From the NCBI RefSeq assembly GCF_900115565.1, contig NZ_FOWW01000006.1, positions 62,001 through 126,000 of the forward strand: a stretch of 64,000 bases of DNA, given 5' to 3'. Under the pieces are notes generated by a model that was not told the origin of the DNA, searched no databases, and was given only the letters and a program-made list of their open reading frames with translations. The DNA comes from Amycolatopsis arida (GTDB lineage: Bacteria > Actinomycetota > Actinomycetes > Mycobacteriales > Pseudonocardiaceae). Both the position numbers and the translations under genes were made by a program. Of this stretch, positions 14,414 to 22,224 are shown piece after piece; positions within the stretch are counted from its first letter, which is position 1; every line of letters begins with the position of its first letter.

Positions 14414-15274
14414 TCAGGGCAGGGGCGCGCCCACCGGGTTCGGGTACGGGATCGCGCCGGGGATGAGCCGCCGCGCGATGGGGCGCAGGAACTCCGCCAC
14501 CATCGCCAGCTCACCCGGGGTGGCGGCCGCGTACGGGGCGGCGGCCAGCTCGTCGGTCCGCCGTTCCAACGACACCCGCAACGCCCGGCCGCGCTCGGTC
14601 AGCCCACCGGCCCGGTCCAGCAACCCGCGCCCGACCAACCGCTCCGCCGCGGCGGCCCATTCCTCGTCGGTCCAGCCGCGGTTCGGTTTGGTGACCGTGC
14701 TGCTGGCGTCCTCGGCGTCGCGCAGCACGTGCGCCTCCACCCCGTCCAGCCCCTCGGCGACGAGCAGCGCCACGTGCCCGTCGCCGCGGTGCTCGCGCAG
14801 CACGGTCGCGGCGTGCCAGAGCGCCCGCAACGGCTCCTCCGGCCACGGCAGCACCGCGTTCGCCGCGCCGAGCGGCCGGCCCGCCCACTCCACCGCCTCG
14901 ACCGCTCGCCGCAGCACCGCGGTCGCCTCCGCCAAACGCGGCTCCGCCAGCACGTCCGGCAGGTGCGCGTCCAGCGCCGCCTCCGCCCCCGCGGCCCGCG
15001 CCGCCAGCGCCCGCTCCGGGCTCGCCATCTCCCACACCTGGGGCAGCGACCGGGCCAGGAACGCCGGCGCGAAGTTGTGGAACACGGCGGTCACCGGCGC
15101 GACCCCGACCGGTCCGAGCGGGGCCGCCCTGGTCGCGACGTAGCCCCGCCAGAACCCGCGCAGCCCAGCCACCTCGTGCGCGGCCCGCGCCTGCGGGGTG
15201 AAGTAGGTGACGTCGTGCACCGGCTCCAGCAGCACCCACAGCTCCCGCGCCACGGCGGGCAGGTCGCCGCTCAC
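14414..15274 (-). CDS. SCO6745 family protein (winged-helix-like)
   Basis: A 286-residue protein of the SCO6745 family, all helical with a C-terminal winged-helix-like part. Recognisable stretches are LWVLLEPVHDVTYFTPQARAA (residues 11-31), FWRGYVATRAAPLG, VTAVFHNFAP, and GWTDEEWAAAAERLVGRGLL followed by LTERGRALR, which reads like a MarR-type wing. The role is unknown. The GTG at 15274 overlaps the stop of the upstream thioesterase-like gene by 4 bases; both lie divergent from a TetR regulator with paired operators. Confidence 0.82.
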   Translation of the reverse strand: MSGDLPAVARELWVLLEPVHDVTYFTPQARAAHEVAGLRGFWRGYVATRAAPLGPVGVAPVTAVFHNFAPAFLARSLPQVWEMASPERALAARAAGAEAALDAHLPDVLAEPRLAEATAVLRRAVEAVEWAGRPLGAANAVLPWPEEPLRALWHAATVLREHRGDGHVALLVAEGLDGVEAHVLRDAEDASSTVTKPNRGWTDEEWAAAAERLVGRGLLDRAGGLTERGRALRVSLERRTDELAAAPYAAATPGELAMVAEFLRPIARRLIPGAIPYPNPVGAPLP

Positions 15275-15522
15275 GGCCGGAGGACGATCAGGGTGCTCGA
15301 CGCGGTGGCGAGCGGCGTGCCGTCGGGGCCGCGCAGCTCGCCCTCGGCGAAGGCCATCCGCGACCCCGCCTTGATGTCCAGGTGCGCCGAGATGGGCGGG
15401 GGCGGCACGCTGCCCTCCGCCATGGCGGCGAGGAACTCGCGACCGGACATCCGCGCGAGCTTCTCGGGCACCGGCTCGCGCCAGGTGATCGTCTTCGTCC
15501 GCACCGCGGGTTCCGTGGTCAT
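15271..15522 (-). pseudogene. PaaI-type thioesterase with internal deletion
   Basis: An 83-codon intact frame that joins the start and end of a hotdog-fold PaaI thioesterase. Residues 9-50 (ITWREP, MSGREFLAAMAEGSVPPPPI) match the family N-terminus; residues 51-83 (FAEGELRGPDGTPLATASSTLIVL) match the last strands. The central helix with the HGG motif and the catalytic acid, about 80 residues in a normal protein near 160 residues, is absent. An in-frame deletion is the simplest reading; a functional enzyme is unlikely. It keeps a ribosome site (GAGGTG) and is coupled to the SCO6745 gene. Confidence 0.7.
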
Positions 15523-15539
15523 GCGGCACCTCGCCTTCC

Positions 15540-15589
15540 CCAGGACGGCCGTCCTGGTGGGGCCACTATCGCTAGGACGGTCGTCCTAG
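15540..15589. promoter_or_regulatory. paired TetR operators
   Basis: Two palindromes share the core AGGACG-N2-CGTCCT: CCAGGACGGCCGTCCTGG (15540-15557) and CTAGGACGGTCGTCCTAG (15572-15589). Centres are 32 bp apart, three helical turns. They lie between the divergent starts at 15522 and 15610, next to a TetR gene, and are very likely its operators, giving autoregulation and control of the minus-strand pair. Confidence 0.8.
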
Positions 15590-15609
15590 TCAAGGGTACG
15601 ATCCGCGGC

Positions 15610-16191
15610 GTGACCGAGCCCACGACCCGGGACCGGATGGTCTCCACCGCGCTGCGCCTGTTCCGGGAGCGGGGCTACCCGGCCACGTCCTGGCGGCGGC
15701 TGGTCGAGGAGGCGGGCACCCCGTGGGGCTCGGCGTACCACCACTTCCCCGGCGGCAAGGAGGAGCTCGGCGTCGCCGCGGTGGAGCTGGGCACGCAGCT
15801 GGTCAACCGGACCGTGCGCAGGGCGTTCGAGCGGCACCACGACCCGGCCGACGCCGTGCGCTGGTGGTACCGGAAGGCGGGCGAGGTGCTCGCCGTCGGC
15901 GACTTCCGCAGTGGCTGCCCGCTGGCCACGATCGCGCTGGAGATGGCGCACGCCTCACCCGCGCTGACCGCCGCGTGCGAGCACGCCTTCACCAGCTGGC
16001 AGGAGCAGGCCGCGGCGCTGCTGCGGGAGCGCGGCTTCCCGCCGGAGCGGGCCACCGACCTCGCCGTCGCCGTCATCACCAACCTCGAGGGTGCCCTGCT
16101 GCTGGCCAGGGTCCGCCGCTCGCTCGACCCGCTGCACCGGGCGGCCGAACACGTCGCCGTCCTCGTGGTCGCGGCGAGGGCCGGGAACTGA
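15610..16191 (+). CDS. TetR/AcrR family transcriptional regulator
   Basis: A 193-residue regulator. The N-terminal helix-turn-helix spans residues 6-50 (TRDRMVSTALRLFRERGYPA, then VEEAGTPWGSAYHHFPGGKEEL). The C-terminal ligand domain has GCPLATIALEMAHASPAL, of the TetR_C type seen with YxaF/LmrA-like repressors that respond to hydrophobic or aromatic effectors. GTG start at 15610 directly follows the operators. It likely represses itself and the divergent thioesterase/SCO6745 pair. Confidence 0.9.
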   Translation: MTEPTTRDRMVSTALRLFRERGYPATSWRRLVEEAGTPWGSAYHHFPGGKEELGVAAVELGTQLVNRTVRRAFERHHDPADAVRWWYRKAGEVLAVGDFRSGCPLATIALEMAHASPALTAACEHAFTSWQEQAAALLRERGFPPERATDLAVAVITNLEGALLLARVRRSLDPLHRAAEHVAVLVVAARAGN

Positions 16192-16244
16192 CCGACCGTG
16201 CGGACCGCGTGGCGAAACCGCCCTCGCGCCGCTAGGTTGCACGC

Positions 16245-16976
16245 ATGATCGGCTTGCCCGACCACATCTCCGCGTGCCTGTTCGACCTGGACGGCGTCCT
16301 GACCTCCACGGCCAGGCTGCACCGGGAGGCGTGGAAGGAGACCTTCGACGCGTTCCTGGCAGACCGGGAGGACCCTCGGTTCCGCCCGTTCACCGACGCC
16401 GACTACGCCGCGCACGTCGACGGCCGGCCCCGCGCCGACGGCGTGCGCGAGTTCCTCCTCTCCCGGGGCATCACGCTGCCCGAGGGCGAGCCGGACGACC
16501 CGCCGACCGCGGCCACCGTGAACGGTGTCGGCAACCGCAAGAACGACCTGGTCCAACGCATCCTCGCCGAGCGCGGGGTCGAGTCCTACCCCGGCTCGGT
16601 CCGGTACCTGGAGGCGGCACGGGCCGCCGGGCTGGCCATCGGGGTGGTCACGTCGTCGGCCAACGGCGGACCGGTGCTCGAGGCCGCCGGGCTGAGCGGG
16701 TTCGTCCAGGCCCGCGTCGACGGGCTGGTCATCCGTCGCGAGGGGTTGCGCGGCAAGCCGGCGCCGGACTCGTTCCTGGCGGGCGCGCGGGCCCTCGGCG
16801 TCGCCCCGGAGCACGCCGCGGTGTTCGAGGACGCCCAGGCCGGTGTCGAGGCCGGCCGGGCGGGAGGCTTCGGATTCGTCGTCGGGGTCAACCGCGCCGA
16901 CCAGGCCGAGGCGCTGCGCGCCCGTGGCGCCGACGTGGTGGTGAACGACCTGGCCGAGCTGCTGGAGGAGGGGTGA
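16245..16976 (+). CDS. pgmB: beta-phosphoglucomutase-family HAD hydrolase
   Basis: A 243-residue HAD phosphatase/mutase. FDLDGVLT (residues 13-20) holds the nucleophile Asp and acid-base Asp, VVTSSANG near 128 is motif [11 protein letters not shown] near 170 supplies the Lys, and [12 protein letters not shown] near 195 the metal-binding acids. Beta-phosphoglucomutase turns beta-glucose 1-phosphate into glucose 6-phosphate. It sits directly before a GH65 disaccharide phosphorylase, the usual source of beta-glucose 1-phosphate, and their stop and start overlap (TGATG). Confidence 0.86.
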   Translation: MIGLPDHISACLFDLDGVLTSTARLHREAWKETFDAFLADREDPRFRPFTDADYAAHVDGRPRADGVREFLLSRGITLPEGEPDDPPTAATVNGVGNRKNDLVQRILAERGVESYPGSVRYLEAARAAGLAIGVVTSSANGGPVLEAAGLSGFVQARVDGLVIRREGLRGKPAPDSFLAGARALGVAPEHAAVFEDAQAGVEAGRAGGFGFVVGVNRADQAEALRARGADVVVNDLAELLEEG

Positions 16977-19354
16977 TGGAGAACCGGAGGCGCGGCTACG
17001 AGTGCGCCCCGTGGGAGCTGCGCTGGCGCGGGCTGGCCGTGTCGGAGCTGCACCGCACCGAGTCGACGTTCGCCCTGTCCAACGGGCACATCGGGATGCG
17101 CGGCACGCTCGAGGAGGGGGAGCCCCGTGGCCTTCCCGGCACCTATCTCAACGGCTTCTACGAGTCGCACGGGCTGCCCTACGCCGAGGCCGGCTACGGC
17201 TATCCCGAGGCGGGGCAGACCGTCGTGAACGTGACCGACGGCAAGATCATCCGGCTGCTGGTCCAGGACGAGCCGCTGGACATGCGCTACGGCGAGGCCG
17301 GCCACCACGAGCGGGTGCTCGACTTCCGTGCCGGCACCCTGCGCCGCACCACCGACTGGACCTCGCCCACCGGGCGCACGGTCCGGGTGCGCACCGAGCG
17401 GCTGGTGTCGTTCACCCAGCGGGCCGTCGCCGCGATCCGCTACGAGGTGGAGCCCCTCGACGGCGACCTCCAGCTGGTGGTGCAGTCCGACCTGCTGGCC
17501 AACGAGCCGATCGAGACCCAGACCGGTGACCCGCGGGTCGCCGCGGCGCTCGAGGCACCGCTGGTCGCCGAGTACGGGGTGGCCGAGGAGCTGCGGGCGG
17601 TGCTCGTGCACCACACGGCCAGGTCCGGGCTGCGGATGGCCGCCGCCATGGACCACGAGATCGTCGCGCCGGACGGGCTGCGCACCGGGATCACCGCGGA
17701 GGACGACCTCGCCCGGCTCACCGTCGCCGTGGACGTGCCACTGGGCGAGCGGTTGTGCATCACCAAGTTCCTCGGCTACGGCTGGTCGGCGCAACGCTCG
17801 GCGCCGGCGCTGCGGGCGCAGGTCGACGCCGCGCTCGCCGGTGCCCAGCAGACCGGCTGGCACGGCCTGCTCGCCGAGCAGCGGGCCTTCCTCGACCAGT
17901 TCTGGGCCTCGGCGGACGTGGAGATCGACGGCGACCCGGAGCTGCAGCAGGCCGTGCGGTTCGCGCTGTTCCACGTCCTGCAGGCCGGGGTGCGCGGGGA
18001 GAGCAGGGCCATTCCCGGCAAGGGGCTCACCGGGCCGGGCTACGACGGGCACGCGTTCTGGGACACCGAGGCGTTCGTGTTGCCGCCGCTGACCTACACG
18101 GTGCCGCCGGCGGCGCGGGACGCCCTCCGCTGGCGGCATTCCACTCTGGACAAGGCGCGGGACAGGGCGCGGCAGCTCGGCCTGCGCGGCGCGGCGTTCC
18201 CCTGGCGATCGATCAACGGCGCGGAGTGCTCGGCGTACTGGCCGGCGGGCACGGCCGCGTTCCACGTCAACGCCGCGATCGCCGACGCCGTGGTCCGCTA
18301 CGTGAACGCGACGAGGGACACCGAGTTCGAGGCGCGCTACGGCACCGAGATCCTGCTGGAGACGGCGCGGCTGTGGTGCTCGCTCGGGCACCACGACAAG
18401 CACGGCGGATTCCGCATCGACGGGGTGACCGGGCCGGACGAGTACAGCGCGGTGGTGGACAACAACGTCTACACCAACCTGATGGCCCGGCGGAACCTGC
18501 GCGAGGCCGCCAACGCGTGCGAGCGGCACCAGGACGTCGCCGAGGCGTACGGGGTGGACGACACCGAGATCGCCGGCTGGCGCGAGGCGGCCGACAAGAT
18601 GGCGGTGCCCTACGACGCCCTGCTGCGGGTGCACCCGCAGGCGGAGTCGTTCACCCGGCACGCCGAGTGGGACTTCGCCAACACCCCGCCCCACCACTAC
18701 CCGCTGCTGCTGAACTACCCGTACTTCGATCTGTACCGGCGGCAGGTGGTCAAGCAGGCCGATCTGGTGCTGGCGCTGCACGTGTGCGGGGACTCGTTCA
18801 CCCCGGAGGAGAAGGCCCGCGACTTCGCCTACTACGAGGCGAGGACGGTGCGGGACTCGTCGCTGTCGGCGGGCACGCAGGCCGTGGTGGCCGCCGAGGT
18901 GGGCCATCTGGACCTGGCCTACGACTACCTCGCCGAGGCCGCGCTGACCGACCTGCACGACCTGCACAGCAACGTGCGCAACGGCCTGCACATGGCGTCG
19001 TTGGCCGGGGCCTGGATCGCCACGGTCGCCGGGTTCGGCGGGATGCGCGACCACGGCGGCAAGCTCACCTTCGCGCCACGGATACCGTCCGAACTGGACC
19101 GCATCGCGTTCCGGATGTGCTTCCGGGACACCAGCTTCGAGGTGGAGGTCCGGCCCGGCGAGGCCCGCTACACCCTGCTGTCCGGTCCGCCGCTGGAGCT
19201 CGCGCACCACGGCAGCCGGTTCACCCTCGGCGCCGAGCCGGTGACGCTGCCGGTGCCCCCGCCGCCGGCGCTGCCGCGGCCCGCCCAGCCGCCAGGCCGG
19301 GCTCCCGCCCGTCGGCGTGCCATGGAGGTGCGCCGTCGTGTCCGGACAGCGTGA
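16976..19354 (+). CDS. glycoside hydrolase family 65 phosphorylase
   Basis: A 792-residue GH65 enzyme that splits an alpha-glucoside such as trehalose, maltose or kojibiose with phosphate, giving beta-glucose 1-phosphate. It begins [17 protein letters not shown] and shows ESTFALSNGHIGMRGTLEEG, an (alpha/alpha)6 barrel with FWDTEAFVLPPLTYT, the catalytic acid Glu near residue 488 in GVTGPDEYSAVVDNN, and KQADLVLAL. The C-terminal beta domain ends in a 30-residue proline/arginine tail that looks dispensable. Coupling to beta-phosphoglucomutase supports a phosphorylase rather than a hydrolase. Which disaccharide is used cannot be read off. Confidence 0.88.
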   Translation: MENRRRGYECAPWELRWRGLAVSELHRTESTFALSNGHIGMRGTLEEGEPRGLPGTYLNGFYESHGLPYAEAGYGYPEAGQTVVNVTDGKIIRLLVQDEPLDMRYGEAGHHERVLDFRAGTLRRTTDWTSPTGRTVRVRTERLVSFTQRAVAAIRYEVEPLDGDLQLVVQSDLLANEPIETQTGDPRVAAALEAPLVAEYGVAEELRAVLVHHTARSGLRMAAAMDHEIVAPDGLRTGITAEDDLARLTVAVDVPLGERLCITKFLGYGWSAQRSAPALRAQVDAALAGAQQTGWHGLLAEQRAFLDQFWASADVEIDGDPELQQAVRFALFHVLQAGVRGESRAIPGKGLTGPGYDGHAFWDTEAFVLPPLTYTVPPAARDALRWRHSTLDKARDRARQLGLRGAAFPWRSINGAECSAYWPAGTAAFHVNAAIADAVVRYVNATRDTEFEARYGTEILLETARLWCSLGHHDKHGGFRIDGVTGPDEYSAVVDNNVYTNLMARRNLREAANACERHQDVAEAYGVDDTEIAGWREAADKMAVPYDALLRVHPQAESFTRHAEWDFANTPPHHYPLLLNYPYFDLYRRQVVKQADLVLALHVCGDSFTPEEKARDFAYYEARTVRDSSLSAGTQAVVAAEVGHLDLAYDYLAEAALTDLHDLHSNVRNGLHMASLAGAWIATVAGFGGMRDHGGKLTFAPRIPSELDRIAFRMCFRDTSFEVEVRPGEARYTLLSGPPLELAHHGSRFTLGAEPVTLPVPPPPALPRPAQPPGRAPARRRAMEVRRRVRTA

Positions 19355-19508
19355 GCGGGCTGCCCTGCCCCGGCTGCCACAGCCAGGCTGCCCTGTGAGC
19401 GGGTTGCGGTGACCCGACCGCCCATGGCCCGGCCGCCGTCGCCGGGCTGCCCCGTGACCGGGAGGTCTTGACCCGGCCGTCGTCGTGACCGGGAGGTCTT
19501 GGCCCGGC

Positions 19509-19690
19509 TGTCGTCACCCGGCTGGCCTGGCTGTCGTGCGCGGCTGGCTGTCGTCACCCGGCTGGCCCGGCTGTCGTGGTGCGGCTGGCCGGCTGTCGTC
19601 ACCCCGCTGGCCCGGCTGTCGTGGCGCGGCTGCCGGCTGCCGTGCGCGGCTGGCCGGCCGTCGTCACCCCGCTGGCCCGAATGTCGTGGC
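19509..19690 (+). repeat. minisatellite, about 45-bp higher-order unit
   Basis: About eight units of 17-23 bases each starting TGTCGT alternate between two types: TGTCGTCACCCGGCTGGCC and TGTCGTGGTGCGGCTGGCC. Paired together they form a higher-order unit of about 45 bp, imperfectly repeated roughly four times. The array starts with the first TGTCGTCACC at 19509 and fades out after 19685. Confidence 0.7.
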
Positions 19691-19936
19691 CACGCCGCCG
19701 CCGGCCGGTTCGCCGTAGCCCGGCTGCCATGGCCGCGCTGCGACGACCGGGGCCGCCACGAGCAGGGCCGCGCGTTCGGACCGCCACAGCCGGATCGGCC
19801 ACGTCCTGGTCGCGATGGCCGAGCCGCGGCGAGTGCGATGCGATGACCCGGATCGCACCTGCCGTGCTCCGGTTGTGCCGGTCGGCCCCGTCGACCGCCG
19901 CAACCGGCTCCCACCAAGGACCACACAAGGTGCCCA

Positions 19937-20000
19937 TCCGAGTGAACTCGGACATGAACGACCCGTTCACACCCCCGAAACCCCCCGAGTTGTCCACAAC
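19937..20000. other. three consecutive short inverted repeats
   Basis: TCCGAGT-GA-ACTCGGA (19937-19952), TGAACG-ACC-CGTTCA (19955-19969) and GTTGT-CC-ACAAC (19989-20000). The last contains TTGTCCACA, an actinobacterial DnaA-box sequence. GAGTTGTCCACA also occurs, inverted, at about 10932-10943. Could be a structured RNA end, a terminator group or a repeat element. Confidence 0.5.
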
Positions 20001-20223
20001 TTCGCGCGAACCCACTCCTCCCCACCGACCCCCGGGTAGACTGGAACGGGGCCGGCCCCCGGGATCGGGTGGGGGCTACCTAGAGGGGACCGACAATCAG
20101 AAGTGGTGCGGCAAAGTCTTTGTGCACCGATGAATTCGTTGCGACGCGCTGTCCACAGTGCCGGGTCCACAGTGTAGTGTGCATTCTGCGGCGGGACTAC
20201 CCGCCGGGCGGCCCGACGAGCCG

Positions 20224-21003
20224 TCAACCGCGCGCGGAGAGTGGGATCTCCTCGGGCAGCGGGTCGTCGTCGGCCTCCGACACCGGGCGCAACGCGGTCA
20301 TCGTGGGCACGCCCCGCTCCAGCAGGTAGACGTCGGTGCCCGGGCGCGCGCCGTCCTCACCACCGACCACCGCGGTGACCACGTCCGAGGTGTGGTCGCG
20401 GTGCTCCAGCTGCGTCTGCACCACACCCCGGCTGGACAGCCCAGCCCTGGTCAGCGGGCCCAGCCGCTCCGGTGGCAGGTTCGGCACGTTGACGTTGAGC
20501 ACCACTCCGGCCGGCACCCGCTCCAACATCGGCAGCGCCACCCGCAGCACCGCGGCGGCGGCCTCCCACCGCGGCGGCCCACCCTGCTCGACCTGCAGCG
20601 ACACGGCGAGCCCGCGCCGCTCGTTGACCACCGCGGTGAGCGCGGCGCCGACGGTGCCGGAGTGCACCACAGCCCTGCCGACGTTGGCACCACGGTTCAC
20701 CCCGGACAGCACGACGTCGGGTGGTGGACCGAAGGCGCCCTCGGTCGCGGCGAGGGTGATGAACGCCGGGTGCGCCGCCACCGAGTAGCAGTCCACATCG
20801 GGCAGTCCGGGCCGGTCCACCTTGCTGATCACCGGGGTGCCCTCCTCGGCGAGCACGGTCAGCCCGGCGCTGGTACCGCTGGACTCCTCGTGCGGTGCGG
20901 CCACCACGGTGTCGAACCCCGCGGCCACGGCGGCGTGCGCGAGCACCGCGAGGCCGTCGGAGGCGATGCCGTCGTCGTTCGTGATCAGCGCGCGCAGTGC
21001 CAT
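20224..21003 (-). CDS. surE: 5'/3'-nucleotidase SurE
   Basis: A 259-residue SurE-type acid phosphatase that removes phosphate from nucleoside monophosphates. ALITNDDGI at residues 4-12 holds the metal-binding Asp pair, SGTSAGLT near 43 and VVLSGVNRGANVGRAVVHSGTVGAA near 90-115 are the conserved substrate and metal loops, and VVLNVNVP lies near 165. AAGGGG precedes the ATG at 21003. An alternative ATG at 21045 would overlap the kinase stop by 4 bases and add 14 residues, so coupling with that gene is also possible. Confidence 0.9.
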   Translation of the reverse strand: MALRALITNDDGIASDGLAVLAHAAVAAGFDTVVAAPHEESSGTSAGLTVLAEEGTPVISKVDRPGLPDVDCYSVAAHPAFITLAATEGAFGPPPDVVLSGVNRGANVGRAVVHSGTVGAALTAVVNERRGLAVSLQVEQGGPPRWEAAAAVLRVALPMLERVPAGVVLNVNVPNLPPERLGPLTRAGLSSRGVVQTQLEHRDHTSDVVTAVVGGEDGARPGTDVYLLERGVPTMTALRPVSEADDDPLPEEIPLSARG

Positions 21004-21041
21004 CGCCGCCCCTTTCGCCCGTCCTGTCTCGTCCACTGTGG

Positions 21042-21980
21042 TCATTCGGCGTCGATCCGGCGCAGCTCCACCCGCGAGGCGAGCTCCCTCGCGCCGTGCC
21101 CCCCGCTGGTGCCGAGGCCGTGCCGGGTGACGTTCAGCGCGCCGGCCGCGGCGCCCAGCCGCACCGCGTCGGTCAGTGACCCGCCCTCGGTGAGAGTCGC
21201 GGCCACCGCGGCGGTCATGGAGTCCCCCGCGCCGCGGGTGTCCACCGGGTGCAGCACCGGTGGCCGCACCTCGTAGAGCTCGTCGTCGAGCAGGGCCAGC
21301 GCGGGGTCACCGCCGCAGGAGACCAGCACGGAGCGCGCGCCCCGCGCTACCAGCTCCCGCATGGCGGCCACCAGCGACTTCGGATCGTCAGCGGTCGCCC
21401 TGCCGTCGGCGAGCAACTCCTCGTGACTCACCTTGAGGAAGTCCAGCCCGGCCTCGAGCACCGCGTCCAGCCGCTCACCGGCGAGGTCGGCCAGCACCGC
21501 ACGCCCGTCGGCCCGCAGGTCGGCCGCCAGCCGCCGGTAGGCGTCGGTCGGCACGGTCCGGCCGAGCGACGGCCCGCTGAGCAACACCGTGCGGGCTCGC
21601 AGGCCGTGCAGCAACGCCGCCTCGTAGAGCGAGTCGAGATCGTGCCGCGGCAGCGGGTCACCGGCGGCCTCGGCCAGCGGCACCCTGCCGTCCCCACGCC
21701 GGTCGTGCACGTAGCCGCCGTTGCGCGCGGAGACCGGCACGGCGACCAGGCTGATCCCGTCGCGCTCGATGAGGTGCCGCAGCACGTCGCCGGTCTCCCC
21801 GCCCAGCGCGGCGCAGAGCACCACCGGCACTCCGAGCGAGGCGATCATCCTGGCCTGCCAGACGCCCTGCCCACCGGCGTGCACGTGGAGGTCCGGCTCG
21901 CCGCCGAGGTCCTCGATGGTCACGGTCACCTGTGGGGAGGGCGCGAACACCAGCACGCCGGCGAAGTCGTCGTCGGTCAT
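21042..21980 (-). CDS. PfkB-family carbohydrate kinase
   Basis: A 312-residue ribokinase-fold kinase. The N-terminal substrate motif HAGGQGVWQARMIASLG spans about residues 34-50, and DTRGAGDSM near 250 is the PfkB signature with the catalytic Asp and anion hole. NGGYVHDRRGDGR near 85 is like the 1-phosphofructokinase/tagatose 6-phosphate kinase group. It phosphorylates a sugar or sugar phosphate using ATP; the exact substrate is uncertain and no PTS gene is nearby. It is followed by surE on the same strand. Confidence 0.85.
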   Translation of the reverse strand: MTDDDFAGVLVFAPSPQVTVTIEDLGGEPDLHVHAGGQGVWQARMIASLGVPVVLCAALGGETGDVLRHLIERDGISLVAVPVSARNGGYVHDRRGDGRVPLAEAAGDPLPRHDLDSLYEAALLHGLRARTVLLSGPSLGRTVPTDAYRRLAADLRADGRAVLADLAGERLDAVLEAGLDFLKVSHEELLADGRATADDPKSLVAAMRELVARGARSVLVSCGGDPALALLDDELYEVRPPVLHPVDTRGAGDSMTAAVAATLTEGGSLTDAVRLGAAAGALNVTRHGLGTSGGHGARELASRVELRRIDAE

Positions 21981-22009
21981 GCCCTCCTACTACCCGGTGA
22001 GCCGGTTGG

Positions 22010-22180
22010 TTAGTCGGGTGGCTCGGGGTTGGGGTCGGTGTCCGGGTCCCCGGGGTGCAGCACCTCCTCGGATTCCGCCGAATCGTCGGCCCTGGCCCGG
22101 TCCACACCGACATCGTGCACCGGCGGCGTGGCCTCGTCGGGCGGCTCCTCGAAGTACGGATCCCGCTTGGTGTCGTCCAT
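22010..22180 (-). CDS. small acidic hypothetical protein
   Basis: A 56-codon frame translating to MDDTKRDPYFEEPPDEATPP and ending DPDTDPNPEPPD, strongly acidic and proline-rich, with very high third-position GC. It fills the gap between the PfkB kinase and the Ppx/GppA gene on the same strand. The ribosome site is weak (GGGGGT next to the ATG). No family recognised; likely disordered. Confidence 0.5.
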   Translation of the reverse strand: MDDTKRDPYFEEPPDEATPPVHDVGVDRARADDSAESEEVLHPGDPDTDPNPEPPD

Positions 22181-22224
22181 ACCCCCGGCTACCTCACACC
22201 GCGGCGTTCACACCCGCCGCGCCG

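Larger units (their letters stand above)
19355..20223. other. 870-base gene-free region
   Basis: Between the converging GH65 and surE genes no reading frame looks coding. It holds a 33-bp doublet containing GTGACCGGGAGGTCTTG (about 19451 and 19484), a minisatellite (19509-19690), three short hairpins (19937-20000), and a less GC-rich segment at 20085-20180 with CAAAG/CTTTG and GGTGC/GCACC pairing plus a 15-codon frame from the ATG at 20130. A TAGACT hexamer at 20036 could be a -10 for a plus-strand RNA. Confidence 0.5.

Noticed and set aside
19509-19690. CRISPR array or coding repeat protein
   Set aside because: Units of 17-23 bases run head to tail without spacers, and the frames are broken or lack starts and codon bias.
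19989-20000. Possible replication origin based on TTGTCCACA
   Set aside because: Only one or two such boxes are present, with no AT-rich segment and no dnaA/dnaN nearby; oriC has many clustered boxes.
20085-20180. tRNA, tmRNA, SRP RNA or RNase P RNA
   Set aside because: None of their conserved sequences (for example GGTTC arm, SRP GGAAG tetraloop region) was seen; only weak local pairing is present.
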